A stretch of 64,000 nt of DNA from Diospyros lotus (GCF_014633365.1 NC_068352.1:31591310-31655309); one strand, 5' to 3'. Numbered from the stretch's first letter, positions 26,346 to 40,345 are shown. Notes: generated by a model not told the origin, from the letters alone. Made by a program: numbers and translations.

Positions 26346-29300
26346 TCTGGTAAGAGCAGGCAGGTGTCCTAGTGGTGAGATTGAGTTGTGGCAAAGTTCT
26401 AGCTCTTCTTTCAAAATAAATATGCGGATTTTGCAGTCTCTTTCATGGCATTGTACAATTTGATTCACATTTTTATTTTGCATTTTTTAATTGGCTCTGG
26501 TTAGTTATCCAATTGAATAATGCAGTCAAGTGATATTAAGATTTTCCCTACTAGAATCTTCAGTTCCCAAGGCATGCAATTTGTTGTAAAAATGGAACAC
26601 TATTCTTTTTCTTTCCCATTTTTGCATACTTGACTGGAAATGAATGTACATGTTCTGTTTAACCTCTCTGATGAGGAATCTCCCTATTGCACAAATTGTT
26701 CAATTCTAACATTGCTGAAGGTTTTGGTGACACTGCACTCAGATTGTCTTTGATAGTTCATCCAGATAAGATCTGTTGGTGGCATTGCGGCCATTTCCTC
26801 TTAGTCTGCTGAACCACATCTCAATTTTCCATGGCATAAAGTTACGACCCGCATGTGCTTTCTGTTCTTGACTGTCTTTGTTGGTATATTTTCAGAACAA
26901 ATTTCATTGAGAAATCTGTTGGGAGAAGGTGATTGGCCTGTTCATTGCTATAATTTGAAATAAATATTGCAAGCATAGTGGAATTTATGCTCCTGCAAGA
27001 TATGACCCTTCTATTTCATTAACAATGATTAGTCACATTGAAAGAACAGCTGCTATATTGGTATCATTGGTAACGACAAAAGGAAACAGTTATTCCATGG
27101 GCTTGCGCCTGCCTCCATGGAGAAAAGTTGCTGGATATCATAATTCGTCATTAATGATCAGTTTCCCTTAAGGTGTCCTGTTGAACATGCATGGCTTTCT
27201 TTTTAAGACATTTTCCTTTACAGTAGTGTTTACACTTTTACTTCTATTTCCTTTGTTCTTCATCCCTTCCTTGCCTCATGTTGCATGGAAATTTAGAGTC
27301 CTGTATAGATGGTTGTTCACAATCTGGTAATAGAGGTTAGTTCAAGACTAATTCTGCCTTGAGGCAATTTTCACCTCTTTTGCTTTATGCTATGTCGCCA
27401 TTTTTCCAACTTCAACTTGGATCAGATTATCTTATGCTTTAATAATAATTCTAGTTTGGGATATTGCAATAAGATCTCTAATATAATTCATTTTGGGGCC
27501 TATGATGTATCCTTGCTCTTGAGCTGGTGTCTTTTTAATTTTTAATAGAGCTATTTCATAATATCTCACACAAACTAGCCTTTATGGTACAAAGTTAAGA
27601 TGACTTGTATTTCCTATCCAATTAAGAGAATCATCTTATAAAAAAACCTCTTGTAGTCTCGTTTGAGGTTATTGTTTGTATATGCATTTGAGAATAATGT
27701 TACTTCCCCTATATTTTATGTGCCATTTTCTGTTTGAAAACTTAAATTTAGCTCGACAGTTACTTCTTTGTTGTTATTATGAATATTAAGATGCACCAAG
27801 TTCTGAAATATTTTAACCAGTCAGAGTACCTTTATATTATGAGAAAGTTCTTACAAACATTGGCGATTAGATCTGTTTACGAAGGTTGATGCTAAAATTT
27901 TATCTTATTCAGGTCTTTGTCATTTGATGCCTCAGTTTTTGCTTATCTGGGTTATTGTCACTGTGGTTACTGTTATTGGCGTTTTTTCCCCCCTTGTTTT
28001 TTTTTTTTTGGTAATTTAAATATGTATGGACATAATCCTATCCAGGATACTTCATCATAGGCAGGATGTATTATATCTGGATGATACCATAAAGCCTTCA
28101 TTTTTTTCTATTCGTCAGAGATTTTCATTTCCTTTTTTTTTTTTATAGTTTCTAGGATAGTACATTAATCATTTCTACATGGCATCTCCTTTTGCTGCTT
28201 GCAAGTCTTTACAGACGAAAATGTTGGTGCTCAATCATTGCAGGAATTAAACTGGATAGAGGCTGGTTCTTTACTAGCTAGATCATGGAGATAAGAAGCC
28301 TTCGTGAAGTAGACATGAATACAAAAATGAATGCTAGATGGCAAGCATTCATTTTAGATGAGTGCCCCTCTTTTTCTCTCTTTTAACATGGGTTTGAAAA
28401 TCTTTAGAACATGCTTAGTTATCTTGAACAGTTGGCATTCAAATCTCCTCATGTGGGTTGCAGATGATCTAACTTGTCCTCATCGGGCAAGGCTGGTGGC
28501 TGATATTCTTATGTGATATCTGCCATGTTAGTTTCCAAAATGCAACTTTTTGGTGTGGAGGAGGAGGTTGGTTTCTCTTCCCTTAACCATAGCGTGATTA
28601 CTTTTTGTGGCTTAAGTTTCTTTTGGCATGCTAACCAAATTATACCAATCCCTTGCACTATTGCCGTTATTATTTATTTCTCTCTCTTACTTCATGCTTC
28701 CCATGCTATAACATATTTATATATGGTGTCTGAGATGCCATGTTGAAGTTTTTCTTTACCCACTTAGCCTCATCATGGCCAGATAGAAACATGTAGATGC
28801 TTCTGTTTAACTGGAAGAATTACATGGATGGCACACAGGTCAAACTACTCTTTGCTTGAAACTTTTCAGTTCTGTTACTTTAGCTACAAGGCAGATGATG
28901 TAAAGGATTCTTTTTTCTTATTTCGAGTTGTAAATTTGGCAGTCGTGGGTGAGACACACAATGATGTCAGTTATATGGCAGAAGTGGATCAATATTGTTA
29001 ACATGGATGTGAACGAATCAATAGGAAGATGACACACAACACTTCATCTGAAAGGTATCCAAAAGGTCCCTAATTATTTATTCAACACCGTGTCACAATT
29101 GTTTAATGGGGACCTCTTTTTCTCCCATTGACACGTTATCACTATTATTTTTTTTGGAATGTTCTCTTCTCCAGCAGCAGGGAAAAAGTTTTGGTTGTTC
29201 AGTAGTTTCGGCTTGACCAACCTTTACTCGTCTTGTCCAATTTATGCTGTCTTTTCTTTCAACCTTTTGAGGGTAGGGTATTGGCATAACTCTAAAGGTA

Positions 29301-31500
29301 TATTGTGGTCCATTTTGGAATCTGCGGTGTGTGGTATGAGAGGCAGAGAATCAATATCCAATATCTAGTATCACTCTCAAAAGAATGTTTGCTCAGCCCT
29401 ACACTACTTCCATCTGATTTATCAATTTCTGTTTCCTTCTAGCTCTGGTCCATGTTCCTGTGCCAATGGCCTTAGTAGCTTCCACAGAGTCCTATCAGGT
29501 TGAAATTATTTCTATTTTTTATCCACCATCTTTAACCATTTGAAAAGGAAATGAAATATACTTGGGATAGTGACAGCATCAAGTCAACCTGGTTATTTCT
29601 TGGAATGTGCCAGCAAATCTTTGATCTCATCCTGGTTGAAGCTAGAAAGCTAATTTTGTTTCATCTGAGCTCATTTATGCAAATTATTTATACTTTTGAT
29701 GGTCAAACTTCTGGGAATACTCCAGGATTTACATAAATATTGGCAGGGAAAATGTGTGGATGAAGTCACAATCCGGTTACAGACTAGCATGATGTGTCTT
29801 CATGCTTCCAGTCTCTGAATTTTCCTAGCTCTCAGATTCCTTCATGGGTTTAACTTTTCTAGCTGAAATCCTGGAAACCTTCATGGCCTCGTGTTTATAA
29901 TTTTCAATGCATGCCGGTGATCCTTTGATAATATTTCCTTGTTCTCGGTATCTGACCATGAGTATTACTTTTCTAGCTGAATCGCGGTGACCTTCTGAGC
30001 CTTGTATATATATATATATTTGTTGTTTGTGTGGCTGTGCATCAAGCCTTATTCAATTGCTGACTAAGTTTGTGGTGATGCGTATTTGGTGGTTCAATTC
30101 TCCGAGTGTCTTTCCCATGGACCTTCTCTATTATTCCCGATTCTAGAAACTTCTGTAGGAATGCAGAACTTGAAATGCATGCAAAATTTATATGCAAATT
30201 CGAATGTCATAACTTCAAATCCTCTCACTCCTGTTGCTTTGGTATCATTAAAATTGCAAGTGTGGTTAGCTCAACCTGTCATGCATATGCCATAAGTTTG
30301 TGCTTATTGTGCTTATAGCACCTAAGTTTGTTGAGAATCATAATCCAGCCGGTTAGGTCTTTGCTGCATATTTTTTATTGCTAACCATTGGATCATTTTT
30401 TTTTTGCTAGAACCTTCTGCATTTCTGAGTAAATCCAATGGGGGAAGTGACAGACAATTTTAAAAGATCTAGCTACATGATGAAAAGTTATTAAACTCAG
30501 GCAGACGCAGCACAACCACAAGAAATTAGTAAGTTAGAAAGATTACATAAAATACGAGTAGAGTTTACTAGAAGTACGAAAAGGTATGTTTCTCTTGGGG
30601 CTCTGACAGCATAACTGACCTGGAGGCATTTTCACCAAGTGCATGCACTGTCTGTGCTTTGTTTATTATTTACTGATTGCAGACTGTAACCGCTTTGTAA
30701 ATTGAATTTTTCTATAGCTGGAGTGCATGTCAAGAATATCACTTGACTTGTCATGCTCCATGGGTTTTAGATGCCATGTAATGCTGTGCTTTGCTTATCT
30801 TTCTCTCTGTTATCTATTATTTTGGCTCTTGCAGACGCAGGAGACACTCGTCAATTGTGTGGCCTGACCCAAGTGCACGCAAAAAAGTCCTGACATTTCG
30901 GCGTTTTGTTGAGATCAGTGGACACCTGCCAATCACATGGCCACAAGCATACCATTGGAGGTTAGAGTGATAATCACGAACCACATTCAATTCCAATGTT
31001 GTGTCATTTTCCTCAGCCGTTCTACCATGTTAGTGCACTTCTACAGCATCCTCCGTTGAAGTAACTCTAATTTCCTTCACATGGTTTACATTTTTTCACG
31101 TGGGCTGCGTGTGAAATTCATTTTTGCAATGAACTTGGACATGGGGTGAGACTTGAGAAAAGGTATGGTTTCTTGCTCTAGGGTGGTGCTCATCCACATT
31201 TATTTCAATGCTTTGCTTCATTTCCCTAAGCTGTTTCGCAATTTCCTTGCAGTTCTAGCGAATCCTCCATTTATGAATCTCTTATTTCCCGCAATAATTC
31301 AAATCTTACACGTGGATTACGCATGAAATTCAATCTCCTTACATTTCTCTGCACTTCCCTGGAGATCTAGTAAGTTTTCCATCAATGCAGCTCTGATTTC
31401 CACAATAACCGCAAGGGTTTACTCATCAAATATTTCTCTCTTTCTAGGGCAATGATTGAGCTTTACCAGTTTAAAACTATCCTTTTGTTCAGCATAGAAT
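26346..31500. other. T-rich region without a recognised gene
   Basis: The composition continues as in 22.8-25.5 kb. One exon-like stretch at about 30833-30968 lies behind a CTCTTGCAG acceptor and stays open for 44 codons in a basic reading frame (RRRHSSIVWPDPSARKK...), ending in TGA. I recognise no family. Other frames are short and without domains. Short (TA)n runs occur near 30008-30020. Confidence 0.3.
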
Positions 31501-33815
31501 TTGGACAAAAGCTTTAATCAACGGACACATATTTGCCTGCCCAGGTTAAAAATACGAGGAAAAAGAATATACTCTTGCCAATTTGAATATAAAATTTAAA
31601 CATCATTATCATGCAAACCTAATCTATAACCTCTTTGGGCATTTAATGCCATAATACTGACTATTTTTAGCAATGTTGGCTTCTTTATCATCAATAGATG
31701 TGTACTATTAAACAATTCCTCCATTAATGCAAGGGATGTCACATTCACATACACCACAGAGTGCTTAGCATTTCTTTTTGGTATTCTATGTTTTTTGTGT
31801 CTCCCAAATGCTAGAACATGTTGCCTTCTTTTATATTGGAAGCCCTTTGCATTCATTTTTAACCCAATAATTGTCATCATTTATGATGCTTGATCCTCAA
31901 AAGAACCAAAAAAAAAACTGTTGCCAATATTAATTATTAGGATCTTATTTCAGAGCAGAGTACGACGGTAGTCCAGGACTGATATATATATATATATATA
32001 TATATTTTGTTGTAAATATGAGTTATTATGATAGATTTCTATTTTTGGATAAATGAAAAGAATAACCCCATCCTTAATGTTACTAGTTGGCATTGTTATT
32101 GCTGTTTCTATGCTCTAGTCTAAGTCACACCTGAAAAATGCATAATGGTGAATAGTTATTTTTTGGAAATGGAAACCATTGTAATGCTTGTGGTTGAGAT
32201 TACCTCAGTTTCTGGCAATTTCTATTTGATTTGTCATTCCTCACTATCCGTAGCTAACAGTTATCATTAATTTTTGATTTGTTAGCTACTCTGAATATAT
32301 ATATATATATATAATATAAAAGGTATTGGCATGTGGCAGCCATATGTAGGCTGATTTTGCATTGTGATTTGTGGATATAATATAAATAAAGTATGACTTG
32401 TATTCCTCAAAGACTTCACACTTTTCAGAATAAATAAGAACCCACCTAGGACTAGGATAGTGGGAGCATCCCATTTCTAAAAACATATGAATTTTTTTCC
32501 TTTTTAAATATGATAGTAGGAATGCCACTGTCCAATGTTGTTTATCTTATTAGTTGCTATAACAATGATAAGATAGTAGTCTTTTTGTAATTATGATCCA
32601 ATTTAGTAAGTCTTTTAATGCATTTATGATTAAAAAAATAAAATAAGATTATATGTAATAAATTTAGAGTGATTTTCTAAAGATAAAATATAAGAGTTAA
32701 AATTAAGATGAATTGAACAAGTAAAAAGTGGACACTTTTGATGTGAGCCGGTTTAATGGTGAAAGTTTACAAAGAAAAGAGAAAAACTTTGAATGAAAAT
32801 TTTAAACAGGACATAAAATACAATAATCTTATTAAACATGCACTAATAAATAGAGATGATTGGAGATTTAGAGTTTATATAATTGGCTTTGATGAAATTA
32901 AGACTTGTAATTATTATTATAAATTATGGCTAAAATATTTTGAATTTCCTCACAGTTTAAAACTTGGGACGATTAACCCTCTTGTAATTTTATTTTTGAC
33001 AAATGACCTTTTTGTACATCATTTTTCAGTTAAAAATTAGATTTATATGCTAAAAAAAGAAAATGACCATAATGCCCCAATTAACCTTGAACAATTACAC
33101 GCCAAACTTACCTGTAATGGAAAAAAAAATGGCGTTAATTGATTATTTCAGAGGGAGAAATGGAGAAAAAAAAGTGTTGAAAATGTAACCACTAACATAA
33201 TCAGTCTCTAAATCAAACAAAATCTAATTTATTTAAAAAAAAAATGCAAAAGCTAATTAGTCCAACTTAACCCAAATCTAATTTATCTTTGAATCTTGGA
33301 AGCAAGATAATTCTCAAATAATCAAATTTTTGATTGAGTTTTCTTTTTTTTTTTCTTTACTAAATACAGTTTTTAATTGAATTTTTAAAAACATAATTCT
33401 TTGAATTTTTTTCACTAAATAAAATTTTTGATTGAGTTTTCAAACATTATATTTTTGTTTATAATTTCAAAATTTAGAAATTAGTTTGCTTTTTGGGATT
33501 TAAAGAGAAATTGGTTGGTTATGTGATTTAAAGATGAATTGGATTTGGCATAGGGTATGATTGATTGGCTTTTACATTTTCTTAATGATAAATTGAGATT
33601 TTATTTGAATTTAGATACTAAATAATTTGGATAAGTGGTTATATTTTCTCACTTTTATTTTTTATTTTTTCCTCAAATTATTAATTGACGCCATTTTCCT
33701 TCACTTAAAGATAAGTTTGGTATTTTTATTTTTAATTAATTTGTAATAATAAAATTGTATGTAATTATTTAAGATTAATTGCAATATTATGATTATTTTC
33801 TTTTTTCAACATTAA
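31501..33815. other. AT-rich spacer
   Basis: It contains (TA)n runs at about 31982-32006 and 32295-32313, many A/T homopolymers and no coding frame of normal composition. Confidence 0.45.
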
Positions 33816-36381
33816 ATATAAGGAAAATATTTAAGGTTAATAGATTTTTGCCTAAAATTAGGTATCATCCACAATAAATGGTGACAATTGAGATTCCAAT
33901 TTTAGGGTTTGTAGGATCCATTGCATTGACCTATCCTTACAGTCCAAAAGCAGTGTGGACTGTGGAAATTCCAACGTCCGAAGTGGTGGAATTGTAGTAC
34001 ATTTGGTCGGTGGACTTATTCTTGTTCCTGCCACGTGTTGTCTGGCAAATTATGTGATTGGCTAGGCGGCTAATAAAGGTGAAAAAAACCCAAAATGAAA
34101 AAAGAAAAAAAAAAGGAACTTTCTTCCAATTAGGTAAAGACAATTACATAAAACTTTAATTATGCTCCATATTTTATATTGACTTTATACTTTTTTTTCC
34201 CTTTAGAATTCATGACTTTTAGTTAATTAACTTAATATTTTTTCTACTTTTGAGAATCAAATTAATTGAAATTATTGGTTTGGTTTAACTCGATTCAAGC
34301 TAAGAGTTAGTTCGGTTTGATTTTCAAATTTGATAATTTCAGTTATTTCGATTAGTTTGATTGAGTTTTTGTATTGAAAAAATAGAAATAATTTATTACT
34401 TAACTAATGTTTCTTATTAATTAAGTATGATATAGTAATTACTAGCATATTTTATGAATTAATTAACTAATATTACTTATTACTGGAGTAATAAAGCTCT
34501 ATTTTGAAGATTAATTGATTAATATTGCCCATTAATTAAGTAATAATTGAATTACTTGTATATAATTTTAAGGATAGTTGGGTAATAAATAGAAGGTTTT
34601 TTTTTTACCCCTTTTCTGTTTCAAAAAATAATTAACTAATTATTTTTGTTAACTTTATTGTTTAAGTAGGAAACTTTACTTGAGTAGTTGAAAAACTTAC
34701 TTTGAGTAATTGAAAAACTTTATTCGAGTAATTAAAAATTTAATTGCATAACTTTTTGGTTTCGTCGAGTTTTTTTCATTTTTTTTTTTGGGTTTTTTTC
34801 AATTGATTTAGTTTTTTTGTATTTGTTTAGTGGGTTTGGTTTGATTTTTACACAATTTTGATTTATTTGATTTTAGCATTTTGATTCAATTGGAATCAAT
34901 TGAATGCTTACTCTAATATTCAAGTTTAAAATCATATGAGTAATACTTGAAAGGAATACTCAGTTCACTTCTAAATGGTACGAAAATTAAAATGTTGAAT
35001 CCTATTTTGTCTCACCCAACTCTTTTGTGATCTGGGGAATCAGTTTTGGAGATGAAGAGAGTATTTACAGTACAAATTTGGAGGGTTATAAACAAAAGTT
35101 GATGGTTGAAAGATGGAGAATAAGCCATGTGTGTGCATTGTCTACCTCAAATGCCAGCCCCACGGTACATCAGAAAATTAACAGAAAACAAATGAAAACT
35201 GACCTTCTGCTGCTGCATTGGAATTCGAATTGGAATTTGGAAACCTCTGAACGTGACACAACACAGAGGAGGGTAGTTTCTTAGAACCTTCATTTTCCTT
35301 TTGGTCCCTTTCTTTCCTGAAAAATGCTTTGCAAAGGTCCTTTCTTAAAAAGGAGATATTTGACAAAATATTTTCAATTTCGTCATGTTTTCCTGAGTTT
35401 TTTTGGGTTAAAATTTGAAACTTAACTTTTGTTTGTCAATCGTTGACACTTGTAGATAGAAATAACGAGAGAGAATGAACACGATCAGTGTTTCTTTTAA
35501 GTTTTTAAACAATGATTATGGTTTCATGTTCGCATTTTTATCTTCATTCTATTAACTAGTTAATTTCTTTATCAACTCAATATCGAACAGCTAATTGTTT
35601 GCACCCTTTTATCAACTTAATGTTTGCTAATCAATTAGCGGCTTTTTATTAATATAAATAATTCACAACATATTTTTTTTTTAAAATTTTGAGAGACAAC
35701 AACATTATTAAATGCATTGTTTAGTTTTCAATTTTTAATATAAAATGAAAATACATAAAAATAAAAACAAAATTAAACAAGTCTTGCAAGTCCAAACAAA
35801 CAGAGTGGCTGCACGAATAATTTCATTGGATTTTCTCGGTCGCCAAACGGACAAGCCACATGATTCTTTCTTGGGCACTTACTATTTTCTTGGCGGCCAA
35901 ACGGACAAGACACATGAATTCATAGGCCATTTATTGGACAAACAGACCACGATGTCTGAATCATATGATTTCCTAATTTAAATTCAAGAAGCTAAAACAA
36001 AACCTTATCATAATAACGTTACTAATATAACAATATCATTCATTTTCTAGTAACATTTCTCTCCCAAAATTCCTTAAAAATGTCATTTTTTTGTGATTTG
36101 ATATTTCATCCTAAAATAAAAGAATACAAAAAAATTAAGTAAGCACTTAAATGGGTTTTGAAAACTGGATTATATTACAGACTTCAATTAATCAAACCCT
36201 TAAAAATAAGGTTAACACTTAGTAATTGGGGTTAACATCATAACTGCTAACATTGAAATATAATGGTGACTTGATTTTTGAGTATGTTTATATCTTCTAA
36301 ATGATAATTTTGGTGAGTATTCTAAATCGACAGCACAATTATTAATTTTGAATGATCAAAATTAACATAATATTTAAAAAA

Positions 36382-36663
36382 GTTGGATTGATATGGAAAG
36401 TGATGTTGATACAGATCTCTCCTAACATTTGTACATATTTTTCTCTTCGTGTTAAGAGAATTGTATATTTTTATTAGTTGCTTCGATTTTCTAGTTTGGT
36501 ATTTTGTTATGAGACTCGGGATGTTGGATTGACATGGAAGGTGATGTTGACGAAGATCTCTCCTAACTTTTGTACATATTTTTCTCTTCATGTTAAGAGG
36601 ATTGTATATTTTTATTAGTTATTTTGATATTCTAATTTTGTCTTTTATTGTGAAACTCCTTAA
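36382..36663. repeat. Tandem repeat of about 141 bp, two units
   Basis: The units start at 36382 and 36523, both with GTTGGATTGA.ATGGAA. They share the ATTTGTACATATTTTTCTCTTC-like middle and the AGTTGCTTCGATTTTCTAG-like end, with several substitutions. The same pair occurs at 62249-62530 in the downstream copy. The TGTTGGA starts and short units might derive from a retroelement end, but this is speculative. Confidence 0.85.
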
Positions 36664-37919
36664 AGTAATAGATTATTTTTTTTCAATGAAATTTTTATTT
36701 AAAAAAAATTAATGTTAACAAATAATTACAGAGTTAATGTTGATCAAGCCTTACAATAATCTTGAATGGGTGCTAACCAACACCACCAACCATGACAAAG
36801 ATCAAGACTTTCCAGAGATATTTTCCCTACCCATTGAATTAATCATGGTAAGGTTAGGCATGGCTTTGCTTAGGGTTCTTGACATTATATAAAAAAAAAA
36901 AAAATCTCAACCAATAGAAGAAGCACACGTATGCCCTTGGTAGCATCATTGTGTCTCTTCCACCCCCATTTAGTAAAATAACTAGCCCTAGATCTCAAAC
37001 TATCTAAGTAGGGAGTCTGCATATGTTATATTATTCACTTCCTTTTTCTTAAATTTTGTGGGATTTTATGAACACTTGTATTAGGAATTAATTTACCTTC
37101 CCATCCCTTCATCTTTGAATTCTCAAATTTTCCTCTTTTTTTTTTTTTTTTTAAAAAAAAGAGGGGTATGAACTTTGTTTGATTTTTCAACACCCACCAA
37201 ACCCATGTTGATGGAAACATGCATCTTGTTGTCAAAATCAGAGGTGATGGGAGGCCTTGAAGATCTTTCAAATCTTGCAGTGCCATTGGCTGATTTCATG
37301 AACCCCAAATCATCTGCAAGACTAGTTACCATTTACCAATGACAGGCTGCCACAGTCATTTTCCTTCCCACATAACTCTCTTCTACTGGTCAATTTCTTG
37401 CCCATTCAACCCCATTGCCACTACCCACTTGTTTCATCTCTATTTCCACTCTGGTTTGCCTATCCTTTTCCTCAGAAAATTGACCCCTTTATAAAATTTC
37501 CTTATTTTGGAAAACAATAATAAAAGAATAGCACGACCTCAAATGTATTCAACCTTTATATTAATATACAATGTTGTCGCATAACCAAACATTATTGATC
37601 AATCATCTTTGTTATAAATAATTTTATTTATAGTTAACTCTATTCTCCATTCTAATATTCTTATATTATACTTCCACCCGCATTCACTTAGTGACATAAC
37701 AAAATTGGTCTTATGAACGATGATAAATGAAGTTTCGACATTTTGCTTTTGAATAAAATAATGAAACAGTGATATTAATATTTTATAAAAGAAATAAAAA
37801 AAAAAAGGAAGCAAAGATTAAAAAGTAGGGAAAATAGGATATGGCATTCATTCACAGGGAACACAGAGACTCAGAACCGAGGAGGAGACAAGACACATTA
37901 TTAGTGTTGTTTGTGTGTG

Positions 37920-37941
37920 TATATATATATATATATATATA
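37920..37941. repeat. (TA)n microsatellite
   Basis: About eleven TA units. The run is shorter in the downstream copy (about 63768-63786), as expected of a length-variable tract. Confidence 0.9.
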
Positions 37942-38236
37942 CATACCTTATTCTTCTCATCTCTCCTTCTGCAGATTCTCTGAATGGCTAGCTAATGATA
38001 AACACATGGAAGTGAAAGAATCAAAAGCAAGAGAAGCAGCTGAGCTTCACCACATAAAGCTTCGAGCTGCTCTCTGTAAAACCTCACACACTCTCACTGT
38101 AACCAAATTAAGAAGAAAGAAAAGTAATTGATTTGACGGCCGGGAGATTCCGGGGGCCTATCTGCAGCCATCCCACTGGTCAATCTCCGCCGCAACAATC
38201 TAAAAAACTAGAATCTACAACCGCCGCTGGCGGCCG

Positions 38237-40162
38237 CTAGGCCTGGTTGGCCAAGTCGTTGGCGCTGATGAATGTGCCATGGAAGCCGTAGGGCACCCTG
38301 GAAGGAAGCTTGATGGATGCTTCCAGCTTCAGGGTCATGGCGTTCACGATTCGCAGCTCTGATTTATCGGTTTTCTCGTTGTGGACGAAGGCCAGAATGT
38401 GGCCCTCGTCCTCATCTTCGCAATCGGCGTCTCTGGGCAGGAACAGAGGCTCGCCGCCGTAGTTGCCGTCGCTGTACATGTACTTCTTGACCTGGAAGGA
38501 AAACGGAGAGGGATTAGAACTAGATAATCTAAAAGATTGATAGATTTTGAATTAAATTAGCTAAAGAAATCGAGTAATCTAAGAGAGTAACAGCTTTACC
38601 TCGCCGGAGAAGAGGTCGACCTTGGCGAAACCCGAGACTTTGGGCCAGGGTTCGGCGATGGCGAGGTAGGCGAACCGGGTCTTGCGACCGAGCTTGTTCC
38701 GGTTCACCATTCCGGCCTCGAGGTTGACATGATCGGCCTCGGCCATAATGGGCCGGCGGGTCGATTTGCCGGTCCTCAAGTTGAGCCGGATTTCGGAGAG
38801 AACGCTCTTGAGGCCCTCGTCGCATTCGTTGAAAATGGAGTCTGGCGGCGTCATGCACGACCCGATCACCACCACCTCGTCTGTCTCCGGCTCCTCCCAG
38901 GCGTTCCAGAGGTGGAAGCAGAAGCAATCCGGAGCTTCGACCCATTTGATCTTTGACCCGTCCGTTTCGTACTTATCCAGGACCCCGAATCTCGAGACCT
39001 TTTTCCGGTCATACACCACCGGGGAGCCGCCGCGGATCATCTCAGGCAACTTGAACACCACCTGCTGGTCGGGCACCACCACGAACCTCTCGGTAATGGC
39101 GAAATCGTGCATCATGGTTGGCTCCGAGACCGGAATTTCCACCTCCGGTGACTTCTCGCCAGACGGCGAGAACCTGAAATACTTAAGGTAGGGTTTCTGG
39201 ATGACGTCGTAGCTGAGGGAGAAGAGCTCGCCGGAAACTGGATCAAGCTTCGGATGAGCAATCATGGTAGTTTTGAGCTGGTTGTCGAAATTGTACCGGC
39301 CGACGGTGGACAGGTCACCGGAGGGGGTGACTCTGACATGGTACGGCAAATCGTCCTCCGACATGGCGAGGAGCCGGTTGTTGAAAAAGGCCAAGCCGGC
39401 GTTGGCCACGCCGATGCCGCGGCTGTGGTCGAGTAAGCCGAAGAGGCCGCGAGCATAGAAGAGGAGGAGCCGGGCGATGCCGGAGTGGCCGTGGAGCTCG
39501 CCGATGGCTTTCGGGAAAACCGGCCGGCCCAGGGCGCGTTCCTGGACTAGCCGGTTCGTTTCGGTGAACCGGCAAGCGTAGCTGGCGGCGCCGTTACTGA
39601 ACTTGACGGCGTGAACCATTCCGTCGCCGTCGAAGAAGTGGTGACCGGCTACGGGCTGGAACAGCGGGTTGGCACCGTTCCGGACGTAGACGCCCTGGAT
39701 GGACTCCGGAATCTTTCCCTCCACGGGAAGGTTCCACCGGACGGGCTGCTCCGGCACCGGGGCGAAGTTCCCGGCTATTTGGACCATCGGGTCCGCCGTC
39801 TTGGGCAGTGGGTGTTGGCGTTCCCGCGCCACCAAGGCGGTCTCCGCCCTGTCCAGCGCCATTGCCGCCGCTCTCTGAATCAAATTCCATTGCTGAGAAA
39901 ACGAATTGGTGGAAGAAGACGACGACGAATTCTCCTTGGGCAGAGGCGTTTGGTATTTTGGGTGCGAGTGCTTGGGGAAATGCAGAATGGAAGGTGTTTG
40001 AAGGGAGCAAGAAATGCTGGTTTTTTCCCAATTTGGGTTGCGATTTACGAGGGGTATCGAGGTGGAGGAAGAAGAAGGAAAGGAACCCAGTTCTCTGCAA
40101 GAAGCAGGGAGCTTGCGCTTAAGCCAAGTACTTGAAGTAGTTGCCGTAGCTGCAGATGCCAT
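38237..40162 (-). CDS. NCED: 9-cis-epoxycarotenoid dioxygenase (NCED), plastid ABA-synthesis enzyme
   Basis: NCED cleaves 9-cis-violaxanthin or 9'-cis-neoxanthin to xanthoxin, the committed step of abscisic acid synthesis, in plastids. Two exons on the - strand (40162-38600 and 38491-38237) give 605 aa, the usual length. The N-terminus is Ser/Thr-rich as in a chloroplast transit peptide, followed by an amphipathic stretch at about 91-110. The four Fe-binding histidines are His303 (IAHPKLD), His352 (MMHDFAI), His417 (FHLWNAWEE) and His592 (GFHGTF). [10 protein letters not shown] and [12 protein letters not shown] are family signatures. The 108-base intron (38492-38599, GTAAAG...TTCCAG) separates Glu521 from Val522; it is unusual because the NCED genes I know of are intronless. 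It is a multiple of three but has an in-frame stop, so retention would end the protein at 527 aa, without His592. Confidence 0.95.
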
Positions 40163-40298
40163 GGCTACCTATTTTTGCAAAATCTTGTTTCTGCCCTGAA
40201 GAAGCGACGAGCTTTCTTTGCAGTTTGTTTCAGAAGAATTTACAGAGAGCGAGGGAGGGAGGGAGTGTTTGTTTTGGGCAGAGCTAAGAGAAGAGAGG

Positions 40299-40299
<1 letters not shown>

Positions 40300-40308
<9 letters not shown>
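40300..40308 (-). promoter_or_regulatory. Candidate TATA box of NCED
   Basis: TATATATAT lies about 138 bases upstream of the NCED start codon, at the edge of a (GA)n tract. The position suits a TATA box with a leader of about 110 bases. It could also be simple microsatellite sequence. Confidence 0.45.

Positions 40309-40342
<34 letters not shown>
40309..40342. repeat. (GA)n microsatellite in the NCED promoter
   Basis: About 17 GA units lie directly upstream of the candidate TATA box. A second tract, (CT)n, lies at 40452-40478. Confidence 0.9.

Positions 40343-40345
<3 letters not shown>

Larger units (their letters stand above)
33816..38154. repeat. Large direct repeat, copy 1 (NCED downstream region)
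   Basis: This 4.3-kb stretch recurs in the same orientation at 59657-64000 with only scattered substitutions and small indels. It ends about 80 bases beyond the NCED stop codon. It is AT-rich spacer with no recognised gene. Three open frames (35027-35284 +, 35745-35981 +, 37123-37332 -) are present in both copies, two of them altered at their ends by indels, which argues against selection on them. Confidence 0.95.

Noticed and set aside
35027..35981. Small open frames present in both copies of the large repeat (35027-35284, 35745-35981)
   Set aside because: Conservation only reflects recent duplication or allelism. An indel changes the C-terminus of one (35284 against 61192), and none has a recognisable domain.
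36382..36663. Possible retrotransposon terminal repeat (TGTTGGA start)
   Set aside because: The two units are adjacent and only about 141 bases long, with no primer-binding site, polypurine tract or coding domains, so it is reported only as a tandem repeat.
39594..40135. Long open frames on both strands opposite the NCED first exon
   Set aside because: GC-rich coding sequence opens other frames; only the NCED frame carries known motifs.
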